A DNA stretch of 64,000 nt from Rhabditophanes sp. KR3021 (lineage: Eukaryota; Nematoda; Chromadorea; Rhabditida; Alloionematidae), in the NCBI GenBank assembly GCA_963281155.1, contig CAUJLY010000001.1:310001-374000 (forward strand). The letters run 5' to 3'. The stretch's first letter is position 1. Every line of letters begins with the position of its first letter. The translations under genes were made by a program, and so were the position numbers. The notes below the pieces were generated by a model. That model saw only the letters and a program-made list of their open reading frames with translations. It ran no database searches and was not told the DNA's origin. This document shows, piece after piece, positions 1-13,542 of this stretch.

Positions 1-599
1 GCCATATCAAGCACCTCATTGGTCACGGTGAAAGGATCCAGCAACTTTAATTTATTATTATCATCACATACTATCTCTCACACTATTTGCCTTCTTCTAT
101 TTCATACTAACCAATCATTCTAATAAACACTTAATAATTATGAGTTGTACAAATTAAAAAGTCATCACTTTGTACAAATTATAAAGTCATCCCTTTTGTT
201 GGTAATATTTTGAAAGATTCAATCTTTTTATTATCTACATGTATGAATCATTTTGACTTATGTAAGGCTTTAGTCAAATATTTATTACCTTTTATCTATT
301 TGACAATGACATCATTTGTGACCACATTTTTGGATATTAAAATAAGGGCCATGACAATTTGGTATGCTTACATTACTTTTGAAGTAATTGATAGAACGAT
401 AAAAAATAACTTTATATACTTAAATGGTGTAAAAGGATATGAAGTTGATGCGAGAAATCACTGTTTAGAATGAAACCTCTTAATATATTAGTCTTGCCAA
501 TCTTAGTAGGTATAAACTATTTGCATGGCGGTTCGGTAGATTCAGATGGCACTAGCTTCATTACCAGTTCCCACAGTACAATCAACCAACTCCCAATAA

Positions 600-908
600 T
601 ATGCAACTACATTTGTATTTTTTAAAGCTGTCCAGATCATTCATACTTTAAATGTTGGTGTCCAAGATTTAATAGTTGAGGTGACACATTACATAAATGG
701 ACTATTTCACACAAAATACCCCTTGCCTTTTCTAAAGAACGAGGATCTAATCAAGATGCCATTATTGTTCCTGCTGACACCACCCAACACACAAATTTAC
801 TCTGAATGGACAGATCCAGAATGGATTAAAGTTGAAAAGGAATTTGGAAATTATTTTGATGGCAGACTTAAAATTCGTTTTAGAAAAGGATTGGAAGAGC
901 TGATATGA
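600..908 (+). pseudogene. Unidentified coding fragment
   Basis: An open frame of about 100 codons runs from just after a stop near 597 to a TGA at 906. It has no start codon of its own and no convincing splice acceptor. The C-terminal part reads like real protein, mixed hydrophobic and charged, with the motif SEWTDPEWIKVEKEFGNYF. Two further open stretches lie upstream on the same strand (210-473 and 473 onward) but in other frames, so this may be the 3' end of a decayed gene whose left part is frameshifted. I recognise no family. The rest of 1-1308 is AT-rich with nothing else supportable. Confidence 0.25.
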
Positions 909-1308
909 CTGGTGGTGGTTATTGTGGTTCAAAAATGGCGAAGGCAACTTTGACTTTAATGAGTCTGTTTAATTTGCGAAAGTCTTGAATTAAACTTAAT
1001 TTAAAAAGGATTTGTGCTGTAATATTTATTGTAAAGCAATTTCGATCTAACCAACGAATATTATAGACAAAAAACAATATAATCATTCTTAAAAGATATT
1101 AAGATTTTTTGGGAACTTCCGTTTTTAAACAAATCCTTATGACATCAACTTGCGTTTTGGAAAGTAGAGGAATGATGATTCGATCTTTTACATTTAATCA
1201 CCACCGTCTACTGATACAAAAGAACTTGCTTTACGTGTATTGATCTTTTGAATCCAAATATCTTCGGAAATTGATTATTCTATTTGGATTGAACCAAAGT
1301 AATGGAAC

Positions 1309-2973
1309 TTAATATGCATTCCCATTAAAATCCTTTTCCCTCCAATGGTCAGCAAAATTGTGAAGAAAAAGATTCCAATCACTGATTTCACTTAAATTAA
1401 TGCAATGCAAAGTTTGCCTTATGTCTAGGCGACGAGCAATGTGACGAAATGGTTTTTTAATTTCATGACATGAACAATCTTTGTTTTCTAATCTCGGTAA
1501 GGGTTGCTTGTCAATTACATTAAATCTAACTTTAAAAGAATTAAGTTGATCAATAGAATCATCAACCTCCCCACAAATTGGCTCGATTGGAAAAGGTGGG
1601 TCTGATCTACACATGAATGTCAAAGTACGAAGTGATTTGCCAAAGACAAAATGTTTTTGGCCTGCACAAGTTAATGTTAGTAATTTGAGATTTTCAAATT
1701 TATTGAAGTAACCTATTTCGTGTTGTTTATACAAATTTGAGTCAAGGTATGTAAGTTCCAATTCAGAAAGATCTTTGAATCTGGTATGAATATGTCTTGC
1801 ATCGCCCCATGTAAATGGGGATTCTAATATCCTCAATACTTTTAAATTTTCAGGCAAATAACTAATCATATATATCAAGACCCGCACATTACAAAGGGTA
1901 ACATTTGGTTTGACCTTGAATGAAAGTGTAAAAGATGCTAAAATTGACAAAAGATGCAATTTGTTGGGTAAGGCAGAAGCAATTTTGCAATCATCGTTAG
2001 TTTCAATCTTCAGTTTCAAACTTCTAATATACTTAAAGAGTGAAACATCCTCAAAGTTAATCATGTTCTGTACAAAGGTTCCGAAAGAAGCATCAAAATG
2101 GATTTGAGTTTTATTTAGTTGAGGGATATTTTTCCATTTTTGCAAACTGCCAAAATCTTTGTTAGTTATATAAACAGACGTTGGTTCGGTATTTTGTTTT
2201 GCATCTAATATTGCTAAATAACGAGTTGCAATTGACTCAGTTCCTGTTTTAACTATTCTCACATCCACACTCAAAAAATGAAGATCCATATCTTCTAATT
2301 CTTTCAAAAGAGCCCAATGTTCTTCAATTTTACTGTTAGTATCGGTAGGAATAATCATTTTGAAGGTCTCAATATTTGGGAACACTTCCCTAGCCTTTGC
2401 TTCAATTAATAGAGGCATCTTCATGAGATGCCCCACCAAACCAATATCATAACATTCAACACTAATTCTAGTTATATTATGTGAATAAAAGAAGTCGAGA
2501 TAATTGAGCAAATTATTGGCAAATAGAGTTGGATTTGTGGTTGTTTTGTCAAAAATAAAGTTAACTTCAGTTAATGTGGATAATTTTTGAACTAGTAATT
2601 GCAAAATATAGTTAATTTTGAGATTTGTTTGGAGACTTGTGGGTTCGTTGATGTAGTAGATGTTTATGTTGAAGAAACGGACATTTTTCATGTAGTCGGA
2701 GGTGTAAGCGTCTAATATTCTGGTATAATCTTCGACACTGAAAAATGGTTTCCCGCAAAGCAATCCTCCATCCCCGTCTCCTTGAATATGCAGTTCATAT
2801 TGGTCATTTAGAATAAAATTAGGTTCTAATGTATCAATGATGCAACCGTTGACAACTCTCTTATACTCATCTCTCCGGTCAGCCAAATCACTGAAGCAAC
2901 CAATACCAGTTAAACTAATACCTTCCTGGTCTGCAGCTAACTCAACCGAATCCTTTTTATTAGAATGATCCAT
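1309..2973 (-). CDS. Single-exon LRR-like protein, unknown function
   Basis: This is an uninterrupted 554-codon frame from ATG (2973) to TAA, with no intron needed. The first 40 residues loosely resemble the end of an F-box-like segment (LADRRDEYKRVV), but a full F-box is not visible. The remainder is rich in Leu, Ile and Phe, with irregular repeats such as FENLKLLTL and GKSLRTLTF, suggesting a degenerate leucine-rich fold of the sort found in nematode F-box/LRR adaptors. There is no signal peptide or membrane segment. If the F-box reading is right it would act as a substrate adaptor for an SCF ubiquitin ligase, but that is inference. It is isolated on its strand and the next gene starts about 600 bp upstream. 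That it is coding is fairly certain; the function is not. Confidence 0.7.
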   Translation of the reverse strand: MDHSNKKDSVELAADQEGISLTGIGCFSDLADRRDEYKRVVNGCIIDTLEPNFILNDQYELHIQGDGDGGLLCGKPFFSVEDYTRILDAYTSDYMKNVRFFNINIYYINEPTSLQTNLKINYILQLLVQKLSTLTEVNFIFDKTTTNPTLFANNLLNYLDFFYSHNITRISVECYDIGLVGHLMKMPLLIEAKAREVFPNIETFKMIIPTDTNSKIEEHWALLKELEDMDLHFLSVDVRIVKTGTESIATRYLAILDAKQNTEPTSVYITNKDFGSLQKWKNIPQLNKTQIHFDASFGTFVQNMINFEDVSLFKYIRSLKLKIETNDDCKIASALPNKLHLLSILASFTLSFKVKPNVTLCNVRVLIYMISYLPENLKVLRILESPFTWGDARHIHTRFKDLSELELTYLDSNLYKQHEIGYFNKFENLKLLTLTCAGQKHFVFGKSLRTLTFMCRSDPPFPIEPICGEVDDSIDQLNSFKVRFNVIDKQPLPRLENKDCSCHEIKKPFRHIARRLDIRQTLHCINLSEISDWNLFLHNFADHWREKDFNGNAY

Positions 2974-3574
2974 GCCTTAAAATATAATTATCCTAAAATA
3001 TAAAAATCAAAAAGTGAATAAATAGGAAGCGTAAAATAAACAATCGATTACACATAGATGCACGTTTATAGTGGCATAATGAGGAAACATCTTCGTCAAA
3101 GAAAATACGTGTGTTTTAATGTTAACATGTATGTTGTAACATTCATAAAGCACACTAATTTGAAATCAATTCCTTTTTTAGACACATGCATACAAATGTT
3201 ATGCTGCCTTAATTTGTAACATTATAGCTTGATAAAAGTCACTAAATGGTTGCTGATTTTGATAGTCAGATGAGTCGTGGTTTGTACTTAAAAATCATTT
3301 TTTGGTAAATTAAATATATTCTACTTAATCAAATGGTTGCCTTGTTCATAAAATGTAGAGCTCCTATCCTTTTAAAGAATAACGCCACTCTCTAGATGAC
3401 AAAGGATTAATAAAAAAGAGCAAAAAAAGAGCACTTTAAAAAAATGAATACTACATTCCACTCGTATGTATCTCCAAGCGACTATTTGAAAGTAGCCTCT
3501 TTAAATATTCGAACCAATAAATTAAAAGATTTATTTGAAATGTAATACTTTTAAATAATAAATACTTTGCATCA

Positions 3575-5338
3575 TTAAATTATAACATCCCCTTCATGGA
3601 CCGAAAAATGATCATCATTAATATAATTATCATATTCAGTGGCAATTGAGATCACGACATTAGATTCCCCATGAATAGCATCACTCATTCCGGATATACC
3701 CAAATTTCTTGTGCTTTCGTAAAATACACTATGTTTGGCGGAGACTGTTGATGTACTGGACGACATTCGGCCACTTAATAAAGCAGAATTGTTTAGGTAA
3801 TTAGTTGGGTAGGGAGAAGACATTCCGGTATATGAGGGTGAGAAGGTGGTGTCTGATGTTTGGTCCAACTTTAAAAGTCCATCTTCGTTGTTTCCACCAT
3901 TTGGTGTCATTTTTGCTGGAGCTGATCTTGTAGGCATTATGCAGGAATGATTATAATCATTGGATATTCTGTAGACAAAAATTATACATTAATATTTGAT
4001 GTGAGATATATTATTTAATAACAAAAATAATTTAAATAAACTTACGGCAATTTTTGATACGCACTCATTTTTGTCACTACCTTGGTTTGGGTGGAGGATG
4101 TACCATTTTCAGTGCCATTTTCAAAGAAAAAGAGCTTTTTTCTCCATGTGTCGAAGTAAAATATACTTTTGAAAGCTGTTTGGAAGTTTTCAGCAGATGC
4201 AGCATAAAGAAACGGGTTCAAAGAACAATTTATATAAGGACCCAAATGAATTATGTTAGCTAATATGCGGTAAAATTGTGTGTTGGGTCGAATATTTAAC
4301 AATTGAAATATAAAGTAAGGAGACCACGTTATTAAATGGAAAATTACAACCTGAAATGTTGATGTTTACTAAATGATTATTTAACTTTAAATTACCCAAA
4401 GAACTAATTTTGTTACTCTATGATAGGGAGCTCTTGTTTTACTATTTCTTTTCATTCTTTTTGATCGCACCAAAACTTCTTTCATTTTGGCCAAGATATG
4501 ACTGTAAAAATATACTAAAACATAAACATTAATTTGATGAAAGGAAATTTGACTTACCGATCAAGATCAGAGGTATTAAGAATATCAATAAACTGGTCCC
4601 AATAATATACAACCTCCCCAAATCCTTAGTAGGCCATTTGACCAAACAAAGCGTATTAATAGTATTCTCCTTGCCTTTGAAATGCATTAACTCAGAAAAG
4701 TAATACAACGGCGACGCCACAACCACCGAAACCATCCACGTCATACAGGAAAGCGTAATGGAAATGGTATAAGTTCTATATTTGACACATTCCGGCAAGC
4801 ACATAGCCACAAACCTGTCTCCAGCTAGTAATACCACAAACAAAACACTTGAATATTTGCCTGTTGATTCAGTGCCATGGTACAAAGTACACAGGACTGA
4901 ATTAAAGGGCCAGATACGGTTGTTGTGTTGTGTACTTACTACAAGTAATAAATTTGATAAATATACAAAATCTGCAAAGCACAGAGATACTATGTAGACA
5001 TTTGTAATTGTTCTCATGTAAGGTTTAATTAAAATGACAACAATCACGAAGATGTTTGCAACACCCAAGATAACTAAAGCCATGTGTGTGATGGATAATG
5101 CTAGTCTGATTCGGGACGTTGATTGGGCTGTTAAGAGAGGCTGGGAAGTTGTAGGATCTCCAACCTCCACCTCAAAATGTGATTCATTGTGTTTGGTAAC
5201 AAAACCATTGTTTCTTTTGGAAGTTGAATGATCGGGAGTTGGGTCAGGTTGATAGATCGCACTCGAAACAGTCACATCAAACAAGTGCGATGATGCAAAG
5301 ATAATCCAAAAGAGAAATAACAAGGTTGGCTGGTTCAT
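3575..5338 (-). CDS. Rhodopsin-family peptide-type GPCR
   Basis: Four exons join in phase: 4558-5338, 4396-4514, 4046-4350 and 3575-3968, giving about 532 aa. The ATG at 5338 starts a hydrophobic signal-like segment (MNQPTLLFLFWIIFASSHLF) and a Ser/Thr-rich, N-glycosylatable ectodomain. TM1 begins near residue 82. TM3 ends in DRF (usual DRY), TM6 carries TWSPYF and TM7 carries NCSLNPFLYA. The second exon begins VYFYSHILAKMK after an acceptor at 4515; the nearby TACAG alternative would create a stop. The C-terminal tail is Ser/Thr-rich. The layout fits the nematode npr-type somatostatin/allatostatin-like neuropeptide receptors, which act through G proteins at the neuronal membrane. The ligand cannot be read from the sequence. 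Confidence 0.85.
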
Positions 5339-8300
5339 GCTAAGTTTCACGATGCATCTATGTTACTGTAATACAAAAGTTAATAAAAGAAAATAGATAA
5401 AAATAAGCAAAAAAGGAAAAAATGACAATTGTGTGAAACGATGTGCGTCAATAAAATGCGCATCTATTTGAATAAACTATCCAAGTTTCGAATTTTGTTT
5501 GTACCGTTTATTTGCAAATCATTAAAACAAATGTCTTCAAACCACAAATAATAATACTTTGAGTGGATGAATATAAAAAATAAAATAGCTTCTTCTTTGA
5601 CAAAGAGAATAATAATAAAGTTTGGGGTAAATTCTATAAATTATACTAACTTCCCATGAAACATAATAAACGTAACATAAAAGACAAATTAAGACATTTG
5701 GCTTGAATCTTAAGAATCTTTAATTACCCAAATTAAAAAGGCACCTTTTTTAGAAGTATGATTATAAATGAAAAATATGCACTTAAAATAATACCCAACT
5801 TGACAACCATTGAATCACTTTTTTTAAAATGAAGCTTATCCCAAAGTTACAACAAAATATAGTGCACTGAACCTAGGATAAAAAGCAAATAAGAATGATA
5901 GCAAACATTATTTTTAATTTAGTTTTAGTGTGGATGTTTATTAATTAAAAAGAAATAAATCTACATCACATCCGAAAAGATTTTTACCATATACTTGCTT
6001 ATTATTACTTGGTTGATATTTCTTTTTAAATATATGGGACAACTAAAGATTGGAAAGGCAAATTATATGTAGGGAAGGAAGTTATGTAGAAGGAAAGTTT
6101 TTAAATTGAATTTGGAATGAAAAAAATTGTTTGTGCGCCTTCGAGGAATATACTCTTCATTAAAACCTACTTAAAATTGTCTTTAATTTGGGAGTCATCG
6201 TGGTGTGTTAGTAGCACTTATTATGGTAAAGTTAAGGAAAGATAATTATAGAGTCTTTAAAAGATAATGAGCTGATATTTAAATGATACTTGGCAAGAAA
6301 GCTATCTTTTCAAAGATCCAAAAGAAGAGTATCTTGGAGGATGGTACGGATGTGTTAATTAATCTAATCACTTACAAGGTAAATTCCTTCTTATAGGTTT
6401 TGTTTTGAATGATTTGTGGTGGCATTTTTATTCATTTAAAACAATATCATTAAGTAGTGAAATATTTGAATTTATTCACAAATACTCACGGTATTGGGAT
6501 GTGTTTTGCCTTTTAAATTGTGATTTATTCCTGCGAAAAGGAGGAACTAATTTAACAAATAACAATAACATGAGCTTTTTAGGTAGACGGTTTTTATTAA
6601 TTCATACGAATTTATAAAAGTGATGGAAACAGTTTCACAATAAAATAAAAAAAGAGAATAATATATAATGCATCATTAAAATTAAATATAATTTATGCAG
6701 AGACGTATTTTTTTGAATTAATCATTTTAAAGGATCTTAGCAGGCATTATATATTTTTGAGAAGAATTAATTGGTGGACATTTTATCAAAAGATTAATAT
6801 ACGGAAATATTAGGAGAAGATGTAATGATGATGTGGATGCCATTATTATGTGGAAGAGAATAAGGAAATGAAGGATAAAATTAGTGGTCATATTATTAAT
6901 AAATCAAAAAAACGACGAGGATGCGAATTAGTATTTAAGATAGTACAATTACGCACTTATCCTATAGACTAGCTAAATAATTATTTTAAGATTTCCTTAT
7001 TGGAGATTCTTAAGCGTCTATCTGAGCATAAGCATAAGGCTTTATATGAGAAACAACATTCTTAAAGTTAATTATTAAAATTGTCCACAAATATTTAGAA
7101 AATAGTATTAGTATAGTATTAAACCCACACAAAGGGTAAAGTTAATTAACCAAATGAATTGACTATAGCCGTTAAATACTTTGTAATTAATAAATGAATT
7201 CCTTGAATTTAAGTTAGGACAACAAAAGTTTTTTATTAAATTGTTTGTTAAAGTTCGAAAGAGATTGTTTTTAATTGAAGTAAAAATGACATTTCATTCA
7301 TACAAATAGCGATGGGTAAACTGAAGGTGCCCACATCATTCAAATAACATCACAATTTGCAAATTATTTGTTAAGGAAATGCATAAAAAGTTGCAAAAAT
7401 AAAACTTTGAATAAGAAATGTTTCGGATAACGAATTCCAGGAAATACACTAAAAGGTTACAAAATTGTGTTAACTTTAAAACATTCTCAATTAGTTTTTT
7501 TGTAAAAATCCAAATAATACCGAAGCATAACACAAACTTTAGTATATATTTATGTTGGTTATGCGTATAAAGCCTATTATGACAAAACTTACTATTTAAA
7601 GATGTTGTGATCTGAATAACTTATATATTTAAGGAATGTAAAAAAGATGTCAGCAAAAGATAAGCCTGGATTTAGGTATTGGATGCGTATCTAGCGTCTA
7701 TTGCATCAAAATTTATTTTTTATGATTATAAGATTGGATGTTAGAATGTACACATAACAAGCTTAATGAACAATATTCTAAATATGTTACGTCCTTTTTT
7801 ATTAATCTCCTTCACACATCTGTGTGTTTTATCAAATTTAATGATATTCCATTAAATCAAACCTATAACTCATTGCCTTACATTTTATACTTATACTTAT
7901 AATTAAAAATAGGAAGAATTACTGGAATTTAAAACAAACACGTGATGAGCTCATGTTTAATTAATTAGCTTAAAACCATTAACAAATTATTTTAAACTTT
8001 CAAAAATGGTTCACATAATAAAACTAATTTTAGGAAAAAAATAAATCGCACTTGTATGTCAAAAAAATGTCACTTTACTCCCAAATTACCCAAATAATGA
8101 CTCAAGCCTTATTTAAAGAAACACACTAATATTTGATGACAATTAATTTGAGCTTAAATTAGCTTGCTTATCAGCTGAAATTAAAAGGATCTGATGGTAA
8201 GTGTGGGTATTTTTGGATCTAAACAAATATTTTCAAACTCAAATACAGTGCAAGGTAAGTCCTGACTTGTTAATGCAGCTAAAAAACTACGCAGTCGAAT

Positions 8301-10250
8301 TTTAAGTAGGGTATTATGATTGAAGTGCATTCCCTTTAAAAATAGAAGGAAATATATTTTTAAAGAATAATCAAAGGGTGTTCTAAAAAAGGCAAATTTA
8401 TATTAAATAAATACACCTGCCACACAAAATATACAAAGATTCAAATAATAATATATATTTAAAAAAATGAGACATTCACCAAGCAACACATATCATTTTT
8501 AAACAAAATAGAATTTAAAAAAGAGCTTTTATTAGTAAGGCATAAAATTCTTCACATTTCCACCACAAATTCCACATAACTTTTGTTATCCACTTCAAAT
8601 CTTTTCAAATTCAGGCTTTTCCCACAAATTAGACCTCAACAAGCTTCCAATGGTGGTGGTGAATTTGTTGTTGTGTCTCAAGCTAAGAAGGTTAAAAGTC
8701 GAGATGTGTTTATGTTGATATGTGCACAATCTACCTTTTTCATCTAAAAAATTGTTCTTTTCCCAAATATTTTATTTTGAGTGGGACAGGTCAAGAGATA
8801 ATGTATCATTAATCAAAGTTTAAGATTATATTTTTTTACAAACAATGCAACATTTTAAATTTTATAATATTTAAATGACTTTTTAATAAGGTTTAGAAAT
8901 TTAAATGGCTTTGATATATTAAATTCAACAATATATTAATATTTTTGTTCAACAATTGAATACATTTTTAACAAAAGTTATATTTAGTGCAGAAAGGTGG
9001 ATCTTGTTCCTTCGAAATGAAATTACTACAACTCGTCGTTATTGTTTTTCTTCGTTGGCAAACAAATTAAACAACCACATATTCAAAGAATTAAAAACTT
9101 TATAATAGGAAAATTTAAATATTCCTCCAAATAGGAAGAAATAACACGGCAAAGGGAACTATAAAATGTAGACAATTACAGGGCACAAACTTCACCATCT
9201 AATTTGAAGTTTAAGATCTTTGAGTTGAGGAACACAAAAAATGGAATAAAAGGCAAGTTGAGGATTGTTTGTGTGTCAAATTAAATTTGTAACTATTTCA
9301 AATGATATAACTTTTCAAAGTGGCTAACAATGGAAAATGAAAGGTTTTTAAAAGGATAAGAATAATTTGGACCGAAGTTTAATGAAGTTAACTTTCACTT
9401 GATTTGTCTTTATGTTTAAAATGCAAAAGTTAGTGTTGTCTTCTTTTACAAAAACAACCAAATAAGTCACTTTTCAATGAACTAAACCCAAAAAACATCT
9501 CTATCCGACAAAAAGCAAATTTATTTTTTATCTTTAGAAACATAATAATAATGTAATATTAAATTAAATTTAGGCGAAGAAATGTTATTCCTCACTTTTT
9601 AATAATGTTAAGAATTGTGATGTTGATGAATTCATCAAATGTGATAAGCTCAACCTGAGACGAGCAAATATTTTATACGTGATTTATTTAGAAAATAGAA
9701 GATGAGTGGTGATGAGGCCTGGCAGTGCTATTTTGTATCATATTCCCGTACTCAATTTAAAGTCAAATAAACAAATTCAAATAATATAAAAATTCCTGAA
9801 TGAATAATAATACAAACAACTTAAAATATTTCCCTTTTATCAAAAATGATGATACTTTAACATGCAAAGTTGACTTGACCTACTGTGGGAGTAAATTAAT
9901 ATTATTATTTGAAAGTGATGTAAAAAACAAATTTTACAATTGCATCATTTATAGTATATGAAGCAAGTTTAGACAATTGTAGGTTGCAAAAGTAATTTCT
10001 AAAAAATAATATGAATTATGCATACACTAAATGTATTTAACTTCCTCATATCCTTTTGTCATGCGATTTAGGAGTGTGTATCGTGTGTATGTGATTAAGG
10101 CTGTCACACCAAAATTTATTACATCCAGTTGTTTTATTTAATTTACCAAGGAACTACTCATAAATTGAATAGTCTTTTATTGCAAACTCCAATTAAATGT
10201 ATGGCTTGCAAAAATTTATTTGTACTTTTACATAAACAAATTAATCATGT
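5339..10250. other. 4.9-kb AT-rich region without recognised genes
   Basis: Both strands carry only short, low-complexity open stretches, the longest about 60-70 codons and rich in Phe, Leu, Ile and Asn. None shows plausible splice partners or a family motif. There is no tRNA-like fold and no clear repeat array. The region lies between the starts of the GPCR (upstream on the minus strand) and the 3' end of the large disordered-protein gene. It may hold regulatory DNA for the GPCR; I see no specific sites. Confidence 0.5.
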
Positions 10251-13200
10251 TTAATAATTAAAATTTCGCCGTACTTTGACTTCTGCTCTGTAGCTAGCAG
10301 CGCTGACGACACTTTCATTTTCGCTTTCTCGGGAGCTATTACTGGTCATTGAGGTCATACTGTTTTTCCTGTTATAAGCAGCATCTGGACCAAGCCCATA
10401 ATTTGCGATGTGTTCAGGATCTTTGGGGGCGATTTCTTCGCTTTCGGCTTTGACGATTGGAGCTTTTTTATTTCCATAGACATTTAAAAATTTGTTTTGA
10501 TAAGCAGCCTCCAAATCGTCTCCCCTAGATTTTCTTTTTTCTGAAACTTTTTCAATATTAATTTGTACAGGTCTTGAACTAAACGAATTTTCTCTTTTCA
10601 AAGTGCCTTTCAAAGGATCGTCTTCTTTCACCAAAGTGTCCCTATAATTCTTAATTCGTTTATCTACAATATCATCCTTCTTAAGAAGGTCACTTTCCTC
10701 ATTTGAAAAAACACCCCCATATGAAACATTATCGTAGAAAGAAGCTTGAATCGACTCTTGTCCAGTTTGCTTTGGGGTCAACAATTTAGGTTCCCTTTTC
10801 TGTTTGGAGGGAACTTCGATAATATGAATGATTTGTTTATTAGGGGAAGGTGGCTCAAAATAGCCGGAAGCCGATCTTATCACAGGTTTAATCTTTATTC
10901 CCTCGTGTTGGACGTCATCATAGCGTGTAGGTGTCGTTGGTGATCGAGAAGGAGAGGCAGAGTTATTGCCTCGAGGTGGTTTCAATGCATTAATGTTGGC
11001 AACTTTAACTGGTGACGAATTAAATGAGGAATGTCTTGACGTGTGAGAGGGGCTTTTCGAGCCAGGAATAGTTGACAATCGCCTATGATATTCATGTTCT
11101 TCGGATGAAGAGGGAGAGACTACATAATGTTTGTCATTACTTGAATCTCGAATTGTATTCATCAAATGGGAGGATCTGCCTACTTTTTCTAAATTTAGAT
11201 GATCAGAAGGTTGCGATTCCAAGCTTTCTATAGCAGATTTCATTTTCGAAGAAGCTATTGAAATTTCGTCCACCTTTACATTTTTTCCACTCGAATTTGA
11301 GCTTCCAGAGTCAACTCCTTTGTTGTGGGATTGACTATCCATTCCGCTTGAACCGCTACTTGAATGCATTCCTCCATTATAATGAGATCCACCCACGGAG
11401 AAAAATTCCTTTTCACCTATTTCAGTGGACAATCTACTAGCAGCCGAGGGTTCACCTGAATAAAATAAACAGATGTTATATTGTTTGTTGAAGTGTAAAA
11501 TTTAAATAAACTATATGTCAAGGTTTTTTTTAAATATTAGTTACTTTTGAATGTATTTTTTAACTTATTACGTTTAATAATTGTTGTCTCTTTATTTTAC
11601 TTGCCACTCACTCAACTGGACTCTTTTTCTCCAACTATCAAATCCTCAAGAAAGGAATTTGTATGTGGGCGAGTCTGGATAGGATTGATCAATACCCTAA
11701 AAGGCACAATCGTGTTTTTAAGAACGGTGATTTAGTCGACACAATAGCCAAGATCAAGAACCATCCCGGAAGCTCTCAATTTTCCAGTACCTACTAAAAA
11801 TTAGCTCAAAAGTTGGAGTATATCTTAGTGGAGAGATTCAAGCCCCCGATATCACCAATTGTGATCATGGCAAATGCTCTATGCCAATTGTCTATTTGCT
11901 CAAATTTATCAATGGATATGTGCAGTCGCTGCCATCTTGACCCAAAAGATGTTCGAACTTAAGATGAATACGGCTGAATAATTTAATAATATTTTTAATT
12001 GCCCCTTTAACTAGTTTGTTTTAATAAAATATTTTAAGCACCTGAATAAATTCTATCACTGTCCGCCGAATCTTCGCGTCTTTTGAAGCTATTTCTACGG
12101 TTTGTCATACCAACATCGCAGACTAATTCATTTGGATCAGAAGATTCATCGACAAGTAGTTTTGCCATACTTCCATCATTCCATCCCATCGTCAAATTTC
12201 TTTCGTAACTAGCTGGTTCTTTTTTTCGAGCGATGGCATCTGCTTTGATTATCTTTTTTACAGACTCCGGTAAATTGAGTGTAACTGTATCAAATTCACA
12301 ATCTTCCTCATCATCTAATAAACGAGCATTAGGGTGGTCTTGTTCATTGTAATAAAATGATTTGTCAAGCGTTCCACTTAATCTATTAGAATCGTCGCTT
12401 TGATTGGAACATTTCCGTTCATTACTCAGTGGATTTTGAATTACAGTTACTGCACTTGTAGTCGAAGGCAAAACATCCTCATCATCCTCAACCCCCTCAT
12501 GTTTGTCTTTACCTTCTAATTCAGCCAAAAATTGTTCTAATCCTTCTCCATCTAATCTCCTAGCAATTTCATTAATGATGATTTGATCCGAAAAAGTAAC
12601 GCTCTTACGTGACAAATTAGACACTTTGCTTTGATCACTGTTAATTGAAGAGCGACGATAATTTTTAGGAGTATCTAATTTCAAGTGTGAATTGTCTTGG
12701 TGTTCATTTGTTTTTTTGGGTGTTACCGAAGTGGGCGAGGTGTCGGAGGATGAGGTTGGTCTAATGGAGGAAACAACACTTTTTTTTGTTTGTTTGTGTG
12801 GTGATGTTTGGTTGTTTGTGTGTTGTCCGTAAATTGAATTTGCATCATTTTGATAGTCGATAGCGGTGCGTTCATCATTTAAAGTCAAGTTTATATCTTG
12901 ATTGAGGCTGGTTGTAGGGGTCCGTTGTTTGATTGGATTTTTTTGTTGATTTGGTAACGTTTCCCATTCTTTGTTTTTAACCCCAGTCGCACCACCTTCA
13001 TCTCGATACCAAGCCGGAGACATCAAAATAGAGGAACTCATGTCATTGCTTACTTTTCTTCTATTGTCCGGCTGTTTGAGGTTTGAACTTTGCTTACATA
13101 ATTCTTGTTTGTTTTCTGAGTTGGCCACAGGAATCATTCTATTAGCTAAAGCTTTTTTCAATAAAACGTTTCCTTCTGGTGTCTTTTGTGGAGCAGATGA

Positions 13201-13542
13201 CTTGGAAGGAGTTGTAAGATTAGCAGTGTTCTTAGGAGCATTTTTGGGATCTGTAATTGATATTTTGTAAACATTAAAATACCAACTAACCTTTCGTATT
13301 ACCCAAATATCCACTTGTCCTAGTAGCTCGGTGCTCAGAAGAAGGAAACGTTGGTCCGAGGGGCATTTCAGTGACACCAATGTTGGCACGAAAACTAAAA
13401 TAATTAAATTACACAAATATGAACAATAACAACAAATGAAGCATTCATACCAATCTCTTTCATCTTTTGCCAAAAATTGATGTTGCCCTTTAACTACCCC
13501 ATTATTAGATTTACAAAAAATGAATTGCTGAACACACTGCAT
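10251..13542 (-). CDS. Large Ser/Lys-rich disordered protein; possibly distal exons of the MEC-2-like gene
   Basis: Four exons join cleanly: 13451-13542, 13291-13394, 12042-13250 and 10251-11455. If the ATG at 13542 is used the product is 869 aa. An acceptor (TTTTTTATGCAG) sits directly after that ATG, so the first exon could instead be internal, starting at 13536. The protein is hydrophilic, Ser/Asn/Lys-rich and probably unstructured. It has short ordered-looking pieces: GVTEMPLGPTFPSSEHR near residue 40, an IINEIARRLDGEGLEQFLAE segment in the middle, and a C-terminal YGLGPDAAYNRKNS stretch. I recognise no domain. It follows the MEC-2-like exons on the same strand, but the phase at 13536 (0) does not match the phase-2 ends of the nearest upstream exons. 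Either an exon is missing from my model or this is a separate gene. Confidence 0.75.
11530..11990 (+). pseudogene. Decayed coding remnant inside an intron
   Basis: On the plus strand, inside the 11456-12041 intron of the minus-strand gene, lies a relatively GC-balanced stretch that reads as protein with interruptions. One frame gives MWASLDRIDQYPKRHNRVF from about 11660 and runs to a stop near 11808; more open sequence follows. The 5' part (around 11570-11640) resembles the start of the remnant at 24.2 kb: both share a TAATTGTTGTC...CTTTATTTTA block followed by a segment reading PLTQLDS here and PLPQLES there. The family is unknown. It is probably a dispersed, dead gene or element copy. Confidence 0.3.
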